This document shows, one piece after another, positions 7,204 through 14,449 of a stretch of 43,612 nucleotides of DNA (position 1 is its first letter; every line of letters starts with the position of its first letter). The notes below the pieces were generated by a model. The model had not been told where the DNA came from. It made no database searches and saw only the letters and a program-made list of their open reading frames with translations. Source of the stretch: OFTM10 sp964196195 (GTDB taxonomy: Bacteria; Actinomycetota; Acidimicrobiia; Acidimicrobiales; Aldehydirespiratoraceae); NCBI GenBank assembly GCA_964196195.1, contig CAXMSE010000078.1:1-43612 (forward strand). The letters run 5' to 3'. Position numbers and translations under genes: made by a program.

Positions 7204-8061
7204 TCAGAGCCGAGCCACCTGGGCGAACTCGAGCTCGACGGGGGTTTCGCGGCCGAAGATGTTGACGAGGACCTTCACCTTCAGCTGATCTTCGTTGATC
7301 TCGATGATCTCGCCGGAGAAGTCCGCGAACGGACCCTCCTTGACACGAACGGTCTCGCCCATGTCGTACTCGAACATCGGCTTGGACTTCTTGGTGGCTT
7401 CCTGCTTGCGATCGGCTTCTACCCCGAGGAAGCTCTCGACATCTCGACGACGCATCGGCGAAGGCTTGCCGCCCTGGTTGACGAAGCCGGTGACACCCGG
7501 GGTGTTGCGGATGACGTACCAGGCATCGTCGTCGAGCTGGGTGCGGCACAGGAGATAGCCGGGGAAGAGCTTCTTCTCCGTCATCACCTTCTTGCCGTTC
7601 TTGAACTCGGGAATCTCGCGGGTGGGGATCACCACCTCGTGGATCCGGTTTTCCATGTTCATCGAAGCGATGCGAGCTTCGAGGTTTTGTTTGACCTTCT
7701 TCTCGTAGCCCGACTGGGTATGCAGTACGAACCACTTGCCTGGCCGGTCGTAGGGGCTTAAGTAGAGATCGTCATCGTCTTCGGCGAGGAGAGCATCTTC
7801 GTCGATGACCTCGCCGGGGTCGCCCTCTTCGCTACCGGACTCGACAGCTTCTGAGGCGACGGACTCGACCGTATCTTCGGCCTTGTCAACCGCGGGCTCC
7901 TCGGAGACCGGCCCGGTCCACTGGTTGGTGAGCTTGGCAACGGCGGTGGCGGGAGCCTCTTCTGTTGCGGCGGGAGCCTCTTCTGGTGCGGCGGGCGCCT
8001 CTTCTGGTGCGGCGGGCGCATCCTCGGTTGCGGACTCGTTCTCGTTGAACACGTCGGTCAT
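7204..8061 (-). CDS. nusG: Transcription termination/antitermination factor NusG
   Basis: This 285-residue protein has a standard NusG body from ~residue 109. The NGN domain has WFVLHTQSGYEKKVKQNLE and FPGYLLCRTQLDD, and the KOW domain has VRVKEGPFADFSGEI. It binds RNA polymerase across the cleft and links it to Rho or the ribosome. The first ~108 residues are an acidic, Ala/Pro/Glu-rich, probably disordered extension containing EEAPAAP repeats (DNA repeats at 7955-8017). Long acidic extensions occur in other actinobacterial NusG proteins. It starts four bases after secE ends, so the two are probably co-translated. Confidence 0.96.
   Translation of the reverse strand: MTDVFNENESATEDAPAAPEEAPAAPEEAPAATEEAPATAVAKLTNQWTGPVSEEPAVDKAEDTVESVASEAVESGSEEGDPGEVIDEDALLAEDDDDLYLSPYDRPGKWFVLHTQSGYEKKVKQNLEARIASMNMENRIHEVVIPTREIPEFKNGKKVMTEKKLFPGYLLCRTQLDDDAWYVIRNTPGVTGFVNQGGKPSPMRRRDVESFLGVEADRKQEATKKSKPMFEYDMGETVRVKEGPFADFSGEIIEINEDQLKVKVLVNIFGRETPVELEFAQVARL
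7955..8017. repeat. Three 21-base tandem repeats in the nusG 5' region
   Basis: Three in-frame copies of 21 bases (7955-7975, 7976-7996, 7997-8017) encode seven-residue units EEAPAAP/EEAPAAT in the acidic N-terminal extension of NusG. Differences between copies are confined to a few bases. They resemble in composition, but not in period, the repeats in rplJ. Confidence 0.9.
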
Positions 8062-8065
8062 GAGA

Positions 8066-8362
8066 TCAGCTCTCGAACAGCTCGAGGATAAATGTGGAGA
8101 ACAACCAGTCGAGCCCGTAGATCATGGCACCAACGATGACAATCGTGATCAACACCACGATCGAGTAGTTGACCGTTTCGTCCTTGGTAGGCCACGCAAC
8201 CTTTCGCAACTCACCACGAACTTCGCGCAAGAACTGGACGGGGCCGGTGCGCTCCTGAGGCTGGGCACCGCCGGGCTGTTTACGCCCGCGGACCGGCTCG
8301 CCATCGGCATCGATCTCGCCCTGCTTCTGCATCTGGCGTTTTTGCTGTCGGTTCATCGACAT
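8066..8362 (-). CDS. secE: Preprotein translocase subunit SecE
   Basis: This 98-residue protein has a charged N-terminal region (MSMNRQQKRQMQ), the conserved amphipathic segment FLREVRGELRKVAWPTKDE, and one membrane helix (YSIVVLITIVIVGAMIYGLDWLF). It stabilises SecY in the translocon. The ATG at 8362 is chosen because a longer frame would run into tRNA-Trp. It lies between tRNA-Trp and nusG, the classic order. Confidence 0.95.
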   Translation of the reverse strand: MSMNRQQKRQMQKQGEIDADGEPVRGRKQPGGAQPQERTGPVQFLREVRGELRKVAWPTKDETVNYSIVVLITIVIVGAMIYGLDWLFSTFILELFES

Positions 8363-8420
8363 GTGCGAAATTCCCTTGTGCTTATTTCGGCGATACCACC
8401 ACTGGACGGCACCATCTCGC

Positions 8421-8492
8421 AGGGGCGGAGGGACTCGAACCCCCAACCGCCGGTTTTGGAGACCGGTGCTCTACCAATTGAGCCACGCCCCT
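8421..8492 (-). tRNA. tRNA-Trp (CCA anticodon)
   Basis: This 72-base cloverleaf on the minus strand has acceptor arms AGGGGCG/CGCCCCT and the D-arm GCTCAATTGGTAGAGC. The anticodon loop CTCCAAA reads CCA, and the T-loop is GTTCGAGTC. The 3' CCA is not encoded. It lies directly upstream of secE, a very common position for this tRNA. Confidence 0.97.
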
Positions 8493-8571
8493 GAGAACGG
8501 AGACCAAGACTACCACCGCGCTTTTGTATATCGAACGTCGGATTGGACCCATGGCTCCGACCCGACGGGCG

Positions 8572-8928
8572 TCAGCTCGCCAGTCGGCGATGCCTCGCGG
8601 CGAGCACAATCACGCCGGCAGCGGCGGCCAACCCACCCAGCGTTGCCGCGGTGCGGCTCGGCACCCGATGCACCAGACGCCCATCCTCGTGATCGAGCGA
8701 GAACAAGATCTCGTGCTCGAGTGCAGGGTCGACCGAAGCGGGATGCTCGGCAAGGCTGCGCAGAACACGCCGCATCCGGCGGTAGTGGGCCACTTCAGCC
8801 TGGCACCGAAGGCACTGACGGACATGGTCGCGAGAGGCCCCGCCGAGCAAGGTGAGGTCGTCGATGGCGGCCAGGTCTTCGACGAACTCCGAGCAGTCGG
8901 TGGGGGCGGCTGAAATGTCAGATGGCAT
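8572..8928 (-). CDS. Zinc-binding anti-sigma factor, membrane anchored
   Basis: This 118-residue protein begins at an ATG (8928) that overlaps the 3' end of the ECF sigma gene by 11 bases, so the two are translationally coupled. The motif HVRQCLRC (Hx3Cx2C) is the zinc-binding anti-sigma signature. A C-terminal hydrophobic stretch (about residues 94-111, ATLGGLAAAAGVIVLAA) would anchor it to the membrane, leaving only a few residues outside. It would hold the sigma factor until a signal releases it. The HCC motif can be redox-sensitive, but the actual signal is unknown. Confidence 0.85.
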   Translation of the reverse strand: MPSDISAAPTDCSEFVEDLAAIDDLTLLGGASRDHVRQCLRCQAEVAHYRRMRRVLRSLAEHPASVDPALEHEILFSLDHEDGRLVHRVPSRTAATLGGLAAAAGVIVLAARHRRLAS

Positions 8929-9565
8929 GGAGTTCTTCTCCCGGAAGCGGGAAGACCTGTTCGCGGAGGCGACGTCGGGCCCGATGCAGGCGCACTTTCG
9001 CGGCGCTGACCGAGATCCCCAGCTCCTCGGCAATCGCGTCGTGGGGGAGGTCGTAGACGTCGCGCAACACCACCACCGACCGGAGTCGGGGAGGCAGCGC
9101 CTGGATCGCGCCATCGAGTTGATGTCGGAGAGCCGCGGCTTCAGCCTGGCCCGCGGGATCAGCTTCGGGGCGACTGTCGATCACCGCGTCGTCGTCGGCA
9201 AGCTCTTCATGGCGGTGGCGACGCAGGCGGGTGGTGTGGGTGGATGCACAGTTGGCGACGATTCGATACAGCCAGGTGCTGAAACGCGCGTCCCCCCTGA
9301 AACGGTCGAGACTGCGATAGGCCCTCAAGTAGGCGTCCTGCACCACGTCGCGCGCGTCCTCCTCATCGCCGGTGAGGCGGAGGGCCAGACCGAACGCATC
9401 GCGATAGGTCTGACGCACCAGCTCGTCGAACGCCTCGCGCTCTCCGGCTACGGCCCGCTCGACCAGTTCGGCCATGTCGGGATCTAAGGATTTGGACCTC
9501 GAAACCCTCGAAGAGTTACGTGTCGGGTTGGTGACGATACGGAGGCGGTGCGGCTCGTTTGGCAT
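8918..9565 (-). CDS. ECF-type RNA polymerase sigma factor
   Basis: This 215-residue sigma factor has region 2 (FDELVRQTYRDAFGLALRLTGD, DVVQDAYLRAYRSLDRF, FSTWLYRIVANC) and region 4 (LPPRLRSVVVLRDVYDLPHDAIA, ELGISVSAAKVRLHRARRRL). A basic N-terminal tail of ~30 residues precedes region 2. It resembles the SigE/RpoE-type group. It is followed with overlap by its probable zinc anti-sigma. Autoregulation is usual in this family but no promoter was identified here. Confidence 0.93.
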   Translation of the reverse strand: MPNEPHRLRIVTNPTRNSSRVSRSKSLDPDMAELVERAVAGEREAFDELVRQTYRDAFGLALRLTGDEEDARDVVQDAYLRAYRSLDRFRGDARFSTWLYRIVANCASTHTTRLRRHRHEELADDDAVIDSRPEADPAGQAEAAALRHQLDGAIQALPPRLRSVVVLRDVYDLPHDAIAEELGISVSAAKVRLHRARRRLREQVFPLPGEELHAI

Positions 9566-9606
9566 CCGGGCACCTCCTCACCGATCGTCGCGACAGTTCT
9601 TTCGAC

Positions 9607-9683
9607 TGGTAGCGACGGACAGATTCGAACTGTCGACCTCTCGATTATGAGTCGAGCGCTCTCACCAGCTGAGCTACGTCGCC
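9607..9683 (-). tRNA. tRNA-Met (CAT anticodon)
   Basis: This is a minus-strand cloverleaf with 5' arm GGCGACG, D-arm AGCTCAGCTGGTGAGAGC, anticodon stem-loop CTCGA-CTCATAA-TCGAG (anticodon CAT), T-loop GTTCGAATC and an encoded 3' ACCA. The G1-U72 terminal pair and the general pattern suit an elongator methionine tRNA. A CAT tRNA modified to read isoleucine AUA cannot be excluded from sequence alone. Confidence 0.92.
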
Positions 9684-9729
9684 GCCCTCGGAGCGATCAT
9701 GCCACTTGGCGACACGATCAAACCGACGA

Positions 9730-9801
9730 GCTCCCTGTCAGAATCGAACTGACGACCTTCTCCTTACCATGGAGACGCTCTGCCGACTGAGCTAAGGGAG
9801 C
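9730..9801 (-). tRNA. tRNA-Thr (GGT anticodon)
   Basis: This 72-base minus-strand cloverleaf has acceptor arms GCTCCCT/AGGGAGC, D-arm AGCTCAGTCGGCAGAGC, anticodon stem-loop TCTCC-ATGGTAA-GGAGA (anticodon GGT) and T-loop GTTCGATTC. No 3' CCA is encoded. It lies just upstream of tRNA-Met and is probably co-transcribed with it. Confidence 0.96.
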
Positions 9802-9974
9802 CTGCACCGCGGCACGGATCAACCTGCAACCGTGACATGGAGCGTGGGCAATGATGCCACGCCGCCCCCACGACTCCAACCTGCCACACCAAGCCATGTG
9901 ACTCTGGTCCCTATGCCCCACGACATTGGGCCATTCGACTCAAGTCTCGTGCCCCATGCGCCGAACTGGACCAT

Positions 9975-11300
9975 ATGCGATTCGAGCGATTGGTCATTGA
10001 GGCAGACGAGAACACCTTCTCACTGGACTTCCACCCCCGACTCACCGTGATTTCCGGGGTGGGGCGCCTTGAACGAGAGGGACTCATCAGCGAGCTCGTG
10101 GGTTCACTGAGCTCAAGTCGGCCCGGTGTCCATGCCGAGGTGGCTGCCGACAATGGCAACCGTTTCGCCATATTCCGTCCCCATGGCGCCCGAGCCCGAG
10201 TCATCGATGTCGAGGCTGCCGCCGACGTCAGTGGCCGCTTCGCGGATCATCACGGCAATATCGATCTCCTCTCGGCGGCCGGCCTCGACACTCGTTCAGC
10301 CCGCCGAGCCCTGCGGCTGACGTCGTCGGATCTCACCACCAGCACCCATCACGATCAGATCATCCGCCGCCTCGCCGCGGTCGACCCCGACACCCTCTGG
10401 GGTCTCGCGGCTCGCGTCGCCGAGGCCCAGCGCGCCCTCGATTCCGAAGCCGAAGCCAGCGGCTCGGTGCCCGAGGACGCAGCGGTGGTGGCCCAGATCG
10501 AAGAACAGCACCAACGCTTCGAAGACGCGCAAGCCCGAGCCGAACGGTTCCGGAAGCTCTCCTTCGTGGCCGGGGCCGTGGCCGCTCTTTCGGCCGTTCC
10601 CACCGCGATGTTCGTCGGCCGGGTCGCCGCGATGCTGTGGATCATCGTCGCCGCCACAGTCACCGCCCTGTCGTTCGTTCAGCACCAGCGCATGCAGAGT
10701 GCACGCAAGGCCGAGAGCGCAGCCCTCGCCCTGGCGGGCGCCGAGTCCTACCTCGGGTTCCACCTTCAGCGGGTCAACGGCCTGCTCGACAGCGAGCAGT
10801 CCCGTCGCCGCCTGGTGGAGGCCAGCGCAGAACGTGAGACAGCCATGGCGCAGTGGTTTGCCCTGGCCGGCGACATCGTGCCCGAATGGGCCCATGAACA
10901 CCGCGAGGAAATCGAGACCGCGGCTCGCCGCATGCAGGACGTTTCGACCATCGGCACCGGTCCGCTCGCAGGCCCGACTAACGACGACCAGATGGCCGGA
11001 CTCGCCCACGCTCTGGTGATCCGACTCGAAATCGTGCGCTCGATCGGGCCTGGCGGCGAGAGCCTGCCCCTCGTGCTCGACGATTCGCTCAACGGACTCG
11101 ACCCCTCGCTGAAGGCACCCCTGTTGGAGATGCTGGTGCGCTCGTCGGAGAATCAGCAGATCGTGTTTCTCACCGAGGACACCGATGTCGCCGACTGGGC
11201 CCGCCTGGAGGCAATGACCGGAGATCTGTCGATCCTCGAGCCGACGCCGTCAGAGGAGACGAGTTCCAGCAACGGAACCCAGACGATCAACGTCGCCTGA
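9975..11300 (+). CDS. Membrane-anchored SMC/RecF-like ATPase-fold protein with degenerate P-loop
   Basis: This 441-residue protein has the layout of a small SMC/RecN-type ATPase. The N-terminal beta-strands (MRFERLVIEADENTFSLDFHP) lead to the P-loop position, which reads SGVGRLEREG (residues ~27-36) and lacks the GKS/T. Charged, possibly coiled-coil segments (about 145-195 and 237-300) flank a two-helix membrane hairpin (about 195-235). The C-terminal half keeps a Walker-B/D-loop-like stretch LPLVLDDSLNGLDP (~364-377) and a final strand QQIVFLTEDTDVADWA. The LSGG signature is not recognisable (NDDQMAGLAHAL). It is probably a non-hydrolysing or weakly active family member. No function is known. 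Confidence 0.6.
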   Translation: MRFERLVIEADENTFSLDFHPRLTVISGVGRLEREGLISELVGSLSSSRPGVHAEVAADNGNRFAIFRPHGARARVIDVEAAADVSGRFADHHGNIDLLSAAGLDTRSARRALRLTSSDLTTSTHHDQIIRRLAAVDPDTLWGLAARVAEAQRALDSEAEASGSVPEDAAVVAQIEEQHQRFEDAQARAERFRKLSFVAGAVAALSAVPTAMFVGRVAAMLWIIVAATVTALSFVQHQRMQSARKAESAALALAGAESYLGFHLQRVNGLLDSEQSRRRLVEASAERETAMAQWFALAGDIVPEWAHEHREEIETAARRMQDVSTIGTGPLAGPTNDDQMAGLAHALVIRLEIVRSIGPGGESLPLVLDDSLNGLDPSLKAPLLEMLVRSSENQQIVFLTEDTDVADWARLEAMTGDLSILEPTPSEETSSSNGTQTINVA

Positions 11301-11301
11301 C

Positions 11302-11326
11302 AAGGCGAGCAAGAACAACTCGCCTG
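11302..11326 (+). terminator. Weak terminator-like hairpin
   Basis: GGCGAG and CTCGCC arms separated by about 11 bases lie immediately after the SMC-like gene and are followed by an A-rich rather than T-rich stretch. It may help terminate or protect the 3' end. The evidence is only the inverted repeat. Confidence 0.25.
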
Positions 11327-11384
11327 AAAAGAAATCTGACTGACTGGTTTCGGTGCCGCGCCTCGGGCGTGGCATCGTCGCGTC

Positions 11385-12161
11385 ATGGAGACCTTCTCAC
11401 CTGAGACCCTGCGAGTGACGATCGAGGGCCGAATCGGGCGGCTCACGCTCACCCGAGCCGAAAAGTTGAACCCCCTCTCGACTCGATGCCTCGAAGAGTT
11501 GGCCAGAGCCGCAGCCTGGTTCGACGCCCACCCCGACGTAGTGGTGGTGATCGTCAGTGGTGAGGGACGAGCCTTCACCGCGGGCGCCGATCTCGCTGCT
11601 TTCGCTAATTCGTCCGAGGGTATGGCGCGCGGTGGCGCCGATTCGGGCCGCTTGATGGCCGAGGCGATCGAGGGCATGAACTCGGTGACGATCGCCGCGG
11701 TTCACGGGCACTGTGTAGGTGGTGGCGTAGTCCTCGCCGGCGCCTGCGATCTGAGGGTGGCCGCGGAGTCGACCCGCTTCGCAATTCCCGAGGTCGACCT
11801 CGGTATCCCTCTCGCGTGGGGCGGAATACCGCGCCTGGTGAGAGAGATCGGGCCGGCGGCCACACGCGACCTCGTCATGACGTGTCGTCCTTTCTCATCG
11901 GCGGAAGCGCTCCAGCTCGGGTTCCTCAATCGGGTGGTGGCCGACTCAGATCTCACCGCCGAGGTCGAGGAATTGGCCACATCGCTGGCAGCCAAGTCGA
12001 CTCTCACTCTGAGGGCCACCCTGAGAGCGGTCGATGCCGCGGCGGAAGCTCTGGTGTCCACCCGATTCGCGTGGTCAGACGCAGACGCACTCCTCAACGC
12101 TCTCAGAGACCCCGAATCCCGCGAGGTGGCAGCTGCCTACCTCGCCGACCGAGGGCGCTGA
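11385..12161 (+). CDS. Enoyl-CoA hydratase/isomerase family protein
   Basis: This 258-residue crotonase-fold protein carries the oxyanion-hole segments GRAFTAGADLAAF and AAVHGHCVGGGVVLAGACDL, then RFAIPEVDLGIPLAWGG. The first catalytic glutamate of true enoyl-CoA hydratases (in GGGxE) is replaced by Val here, while the second (PEVDLG) remains. It may therefore catalyse an isomerase or other crotonase-type reaction rather than classical hydration in beta-oxidation. The MFS gene starts 10 bases after it, suggesting co-transcription. Confidence 0.88.
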   Translation: METFSPETLRVTIEGRIGRLTLTRAEKLNPLSTRCLEELARAAAWFDAHPDVVVVIVSGEGRAFTAGADLAAFANSSEGMARGGADSGRLMAEAIEGMNSVTIAAVHGHCVGGGVVLAGACDLRVAAESTRFAIPEVDLGIPLAWGGIPRLVREIGPAATRDLVMTCRPFSSAEALQLGFLNRVVADSDLTAEVEELATSLAAKSTLTLRATLRAVDAAAEALVSTRFAWSDADALLNALRDPESREVAAAYLADRGR

Positions 12162-12171
12162 ACGCTTGAAG

Positions 12172-13350
12172 ATGGGAGGCCCTCAGAGATCACCGCGCCC
12201 AGCGTTGCTGATCACCCTTCTCGCCTTCCTCGCGCTCGGACTGGCAGACGGCTTGCTCGGCACGGTGTGGCCCGACATGCGCGACAGCTTCGACCGCGGC
12301 AACGCGAGTTTCGGCATGATCTTCGCCTCCCTGTCCGGTGGCTATCTGGTGGCCAGCGCGGCCTCGGGCCATGTATCCGACCGCCGCGGATTCGCGGCGA
12401 CACTTTCCATCGGCACCACGACGGCGGTGGCGGGAGTCGTGGTGCTCGCCACCGCACCGCTGTGGTGGATGGTGCTCGCCGGGTTCATGCTTCTGGGCAT
12501 CGGCGGCGGTCTCACCGACGCCACCGCCAACTCTTGGGTGGCGTTGGCTGCCGGCCCGCGGGAGATGGGCGCCCTGCACACCGCGTACGGACTGGGCGCC
12601 ACCGGTGGCCCCTTGTTGGCCACCGCGTTCATAGCCAACCAGCTCAGCTGGCGGGGCCCGTTCGTTGTCCTGCTCGTCGTCCAGCTTGCGGTCGCGGCGA
12701 CGGTGATCCGCGGCAGGGCCGGATTCGCCACAAAATCTCGATCGTCGACCATCGACACGGAGCAAGCAGGTTCGGCCCACCGCCCGGCTCTCGTCGCCTC
12801 GGGCCTGCTCGTGTGGTTCGGCCTCTACGTCGGAGTGGAGATAGCCATCGGCAGCTGGAGTTACACAGTCCTCACTGAAGGGCGCGGAGTGAGCGAGGTC
12901 GTAGCCGGTGTGATGGCCGCGTCGTTCTGGATCGGGATGACCATCGGCCGCCTCGCGCTCGCCGCCTTCGGCGATCGGGTCGACCCGGCGAGCGGCGTGA
13001 GCCGAGCATCGGCCGGAGCGATCGTGGCCGCCCTCTTCTTCTGGCTCGATCCGGGAGGCCTCGGCGGACTGGCCCTACCCGCACTGGGGGTTTGTTTTTC
13101 GGTGATGTTCCCCTTGGGAGTATTGCTGACCCCGCGCTATCTCGACGAGGAGCGAGCGCCCCGACAGGTCGGCTACCAGCTCGCCTCTTCGTCGCTGGGC
13201 GCAATCGTCGTTCCCGCTTCGATCGGTGTCTTCGCCGAGAGTCACGGGGTCGATATCGCGGTGCCGATTTCAGCCGCGATCGTAATCACCATGTCGGTGA
13301 TCTGGGCGGCGGTGAGATGGGAAGCGGAAACTAGCCGACAGGTGTCGTGA
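12172..13350 (+). CDS. Major facilitator superfamily transporter
   Basis: This integral membrane protein of about 392 residues has roughly 12 hydrophobic helices. The loop 2-3 motif (GHVSDRRGFAATL) and a second half-repeat motif (GRLALAAFGDRVDP) are characteristic of MFS permeases. The substrate is unknown. I use the ATG at 12172 (MGGPQRSPRPALL), which puts a short basic N-terminus before helix 1. A longer frame from 12034 overlaps the upstream enoyl-CoA hydratase gene and has no membrane character. The 3' end overlaps that of the convergent serine hydrolase gene by 20 bases. Confidence 0.85.
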   Translation: MGGPQRSPRPALLITLLAFLALGLADGLLGTVWPDMRDSFDRGNASFGMIFASLSGGYLVASAASGHVSDRRGFAATLSIGTTTAVAGVVVLATAPLWWMVLAGFMLLGIGGGLTDATANSWVALAAGPREMGALHTAYGLGATGGPLLATAFIANQLSWRGPFVVLLVVQLAVAATVIRGRAGFATKSRSSTIDTEQAGSAHRPALVASGLLVWFGLYVGVEIAIGSWSYTVLTEGRGVSEVVAGVMAASFWIGMTIGRLALAAFGDRVDPASGVSRASAGAIVAALFFWLDPGGLGGLALPALGVCFSVMFPLGVLLTPRYLDEERAPRQVGYQLASSSLGAIVVPASIGVFAESHGVDIAVPISAAIVITMSVIWAAVRWEAETSRQVS

Positions 13351-14449
13351 GCTCGCCGGCCCTGGTGGAGATCGCCGCGCCGCGTTGGGCGTGAACGAGA
13401 TCGTCGAGATCCAGGCCATGGGTGACGAAGCCCAGCGAGATGCCGGTGTCCGGGTCGGCCCAGCCCCGTTGCCCTTTCGCGCCCCCGTGGCCGAAGGTAC
13501 GAGGCCCCGTGGTGTGACCGAAGCCGCGCAACACAGTGAGACCGTCGTCGCCGCCGAGGGTGAAGGCGTGGGTTCGTTCGGCCGGACAGTCGAGCCAGTC
13601 GCGGTGGGTCTGGCGGACGGTGGTGAGAGCATCGGCCTTGACTTCGGGTCGCAGGATCTGTCCGTCGTCGTGGAGGATCGCCTGATACCAGAGAGCCACG
13701 TCGGCGGCGCTGGCGATGCCACCGCCACCGGGATGGCCGGCTGAGCGGATCGCGGGACCGTTGAACGCGAGCAGGTCTTCGTCGGTGACCTCGCTGGCGG
13801 GGAGGTCGATGCCGAACTTCTCTCGATACACCGCGGGGTCGGGTGGCGTGCCGACACTCACCACATCGACGACGTCGTGCTGGTCGTCGTCGTTGATAGC
13901 CAGCCATCGGCTCACCCCCGCAGGCTCCATCACGCGTTCGGTGATGACATCGGCGTGGTGGCGGCCTGTGACTTCCTGGATCACATCGGCCAGGACCCAG
14001 TGGCCCGACGAGGCGTGATACTCGTAAGCACTCCCGGGTTCCCAGGTGGTGCGCCAGTTGGTGTATCGGGCGAGTCGGGCCGCCCGGTCCGAGAACATCT
14101 CGGGCCCCATCGGAGCGTGGGGGAAACCGCCGGCGTGCAACAACACCTGCGACACCGTGATCTCGTCCTTGCCCCCGCCCACAAACGTGGGCAGCAGGGA
14201 CGAAACCGGTGCCTGGAGGTCGATCAAACCGTCCGCCGCGAGTTCGAGGACGGTGAGGCTCACAGTGGGTTTCACCGCCGAGTAGAGATGGAAACGCTGG
14301 TGGAGGCTCACGTCGCCAAGAGCCTCGAAAAGTACCACCTCACCTTCGAACCCGATAGCCACCTGGCAGCCGGGAATCCTTCCTTCGTCGAGCTCACGTC
14401 GACAGCGAGCCAGCAGTGCATCGATACGTTCAGGAATAACCGTTCTCAT
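13331..14449 (-). CDS. Serine hydrolase, beta-lactamase/CubicO-like
   Basis: This 372-residue protein of the class-C beta-lactamase/esterase fold has the SxxK motif as SAVK (in HLYSAVKPTVSL) and the third motif as HGG (FGHGGAKGQRGWADPDTG). At the Y-x-N position it reads YHA (EYHASSGHWVLADVI), so the usual Asn is missing. It may be an esterase, peptidase or a modified enzyme rather than a beta-lactamase. No signal peptide is visible. Its start overlaps the mftF stop by four bases (ATGA), tying it tightly to the mycofactocin glycosyltransferase. Confidence 0.85.
   Translation of the reverse strand: MRTVIPERIDALLARCRRELDEGRIPGCQVAIGFEGEVVLFEALGDVSLHQRFHLYSAVKPTVSLTVLELAADGLIDLQAPVSSLLPTFVGGGKDEITVSQVLLHAGGFPHAPMGPEMFSDRAARLARYTNWRTTWEPGSAYEYHASSGHWVLADVIQEVTGRHHADVITERVMEPAGVSRWLAINDDDQHDVVDVVSVGTPPDPAVYREKFGIDLPASEVTDEDLLAFNGPAIRSAGHPGGGGIASAADVALWYQAILHDDGQILRPEVKADALTTVRQTHRDWLDCPAERTHAFTLGGDDGLTVLRGFGHTTGPRTFGHGGAKGQRGWADPDTGISLGFVTHGLDLDDLVHAQRGAAISTRAGELTTPVG

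Noticed and set aside
6041..7288. 415-codon plus-strand open frame opposite rplA and rplK
   Set aside because: It runs antisense through two certain ribosomal protein genes and shows only compositional shadow sequence.
8363..8446. N-terminal extension of secE
   Set aside because: It overlaps tRNA-Trp; the ATG at 8362 gives a normal SecE.
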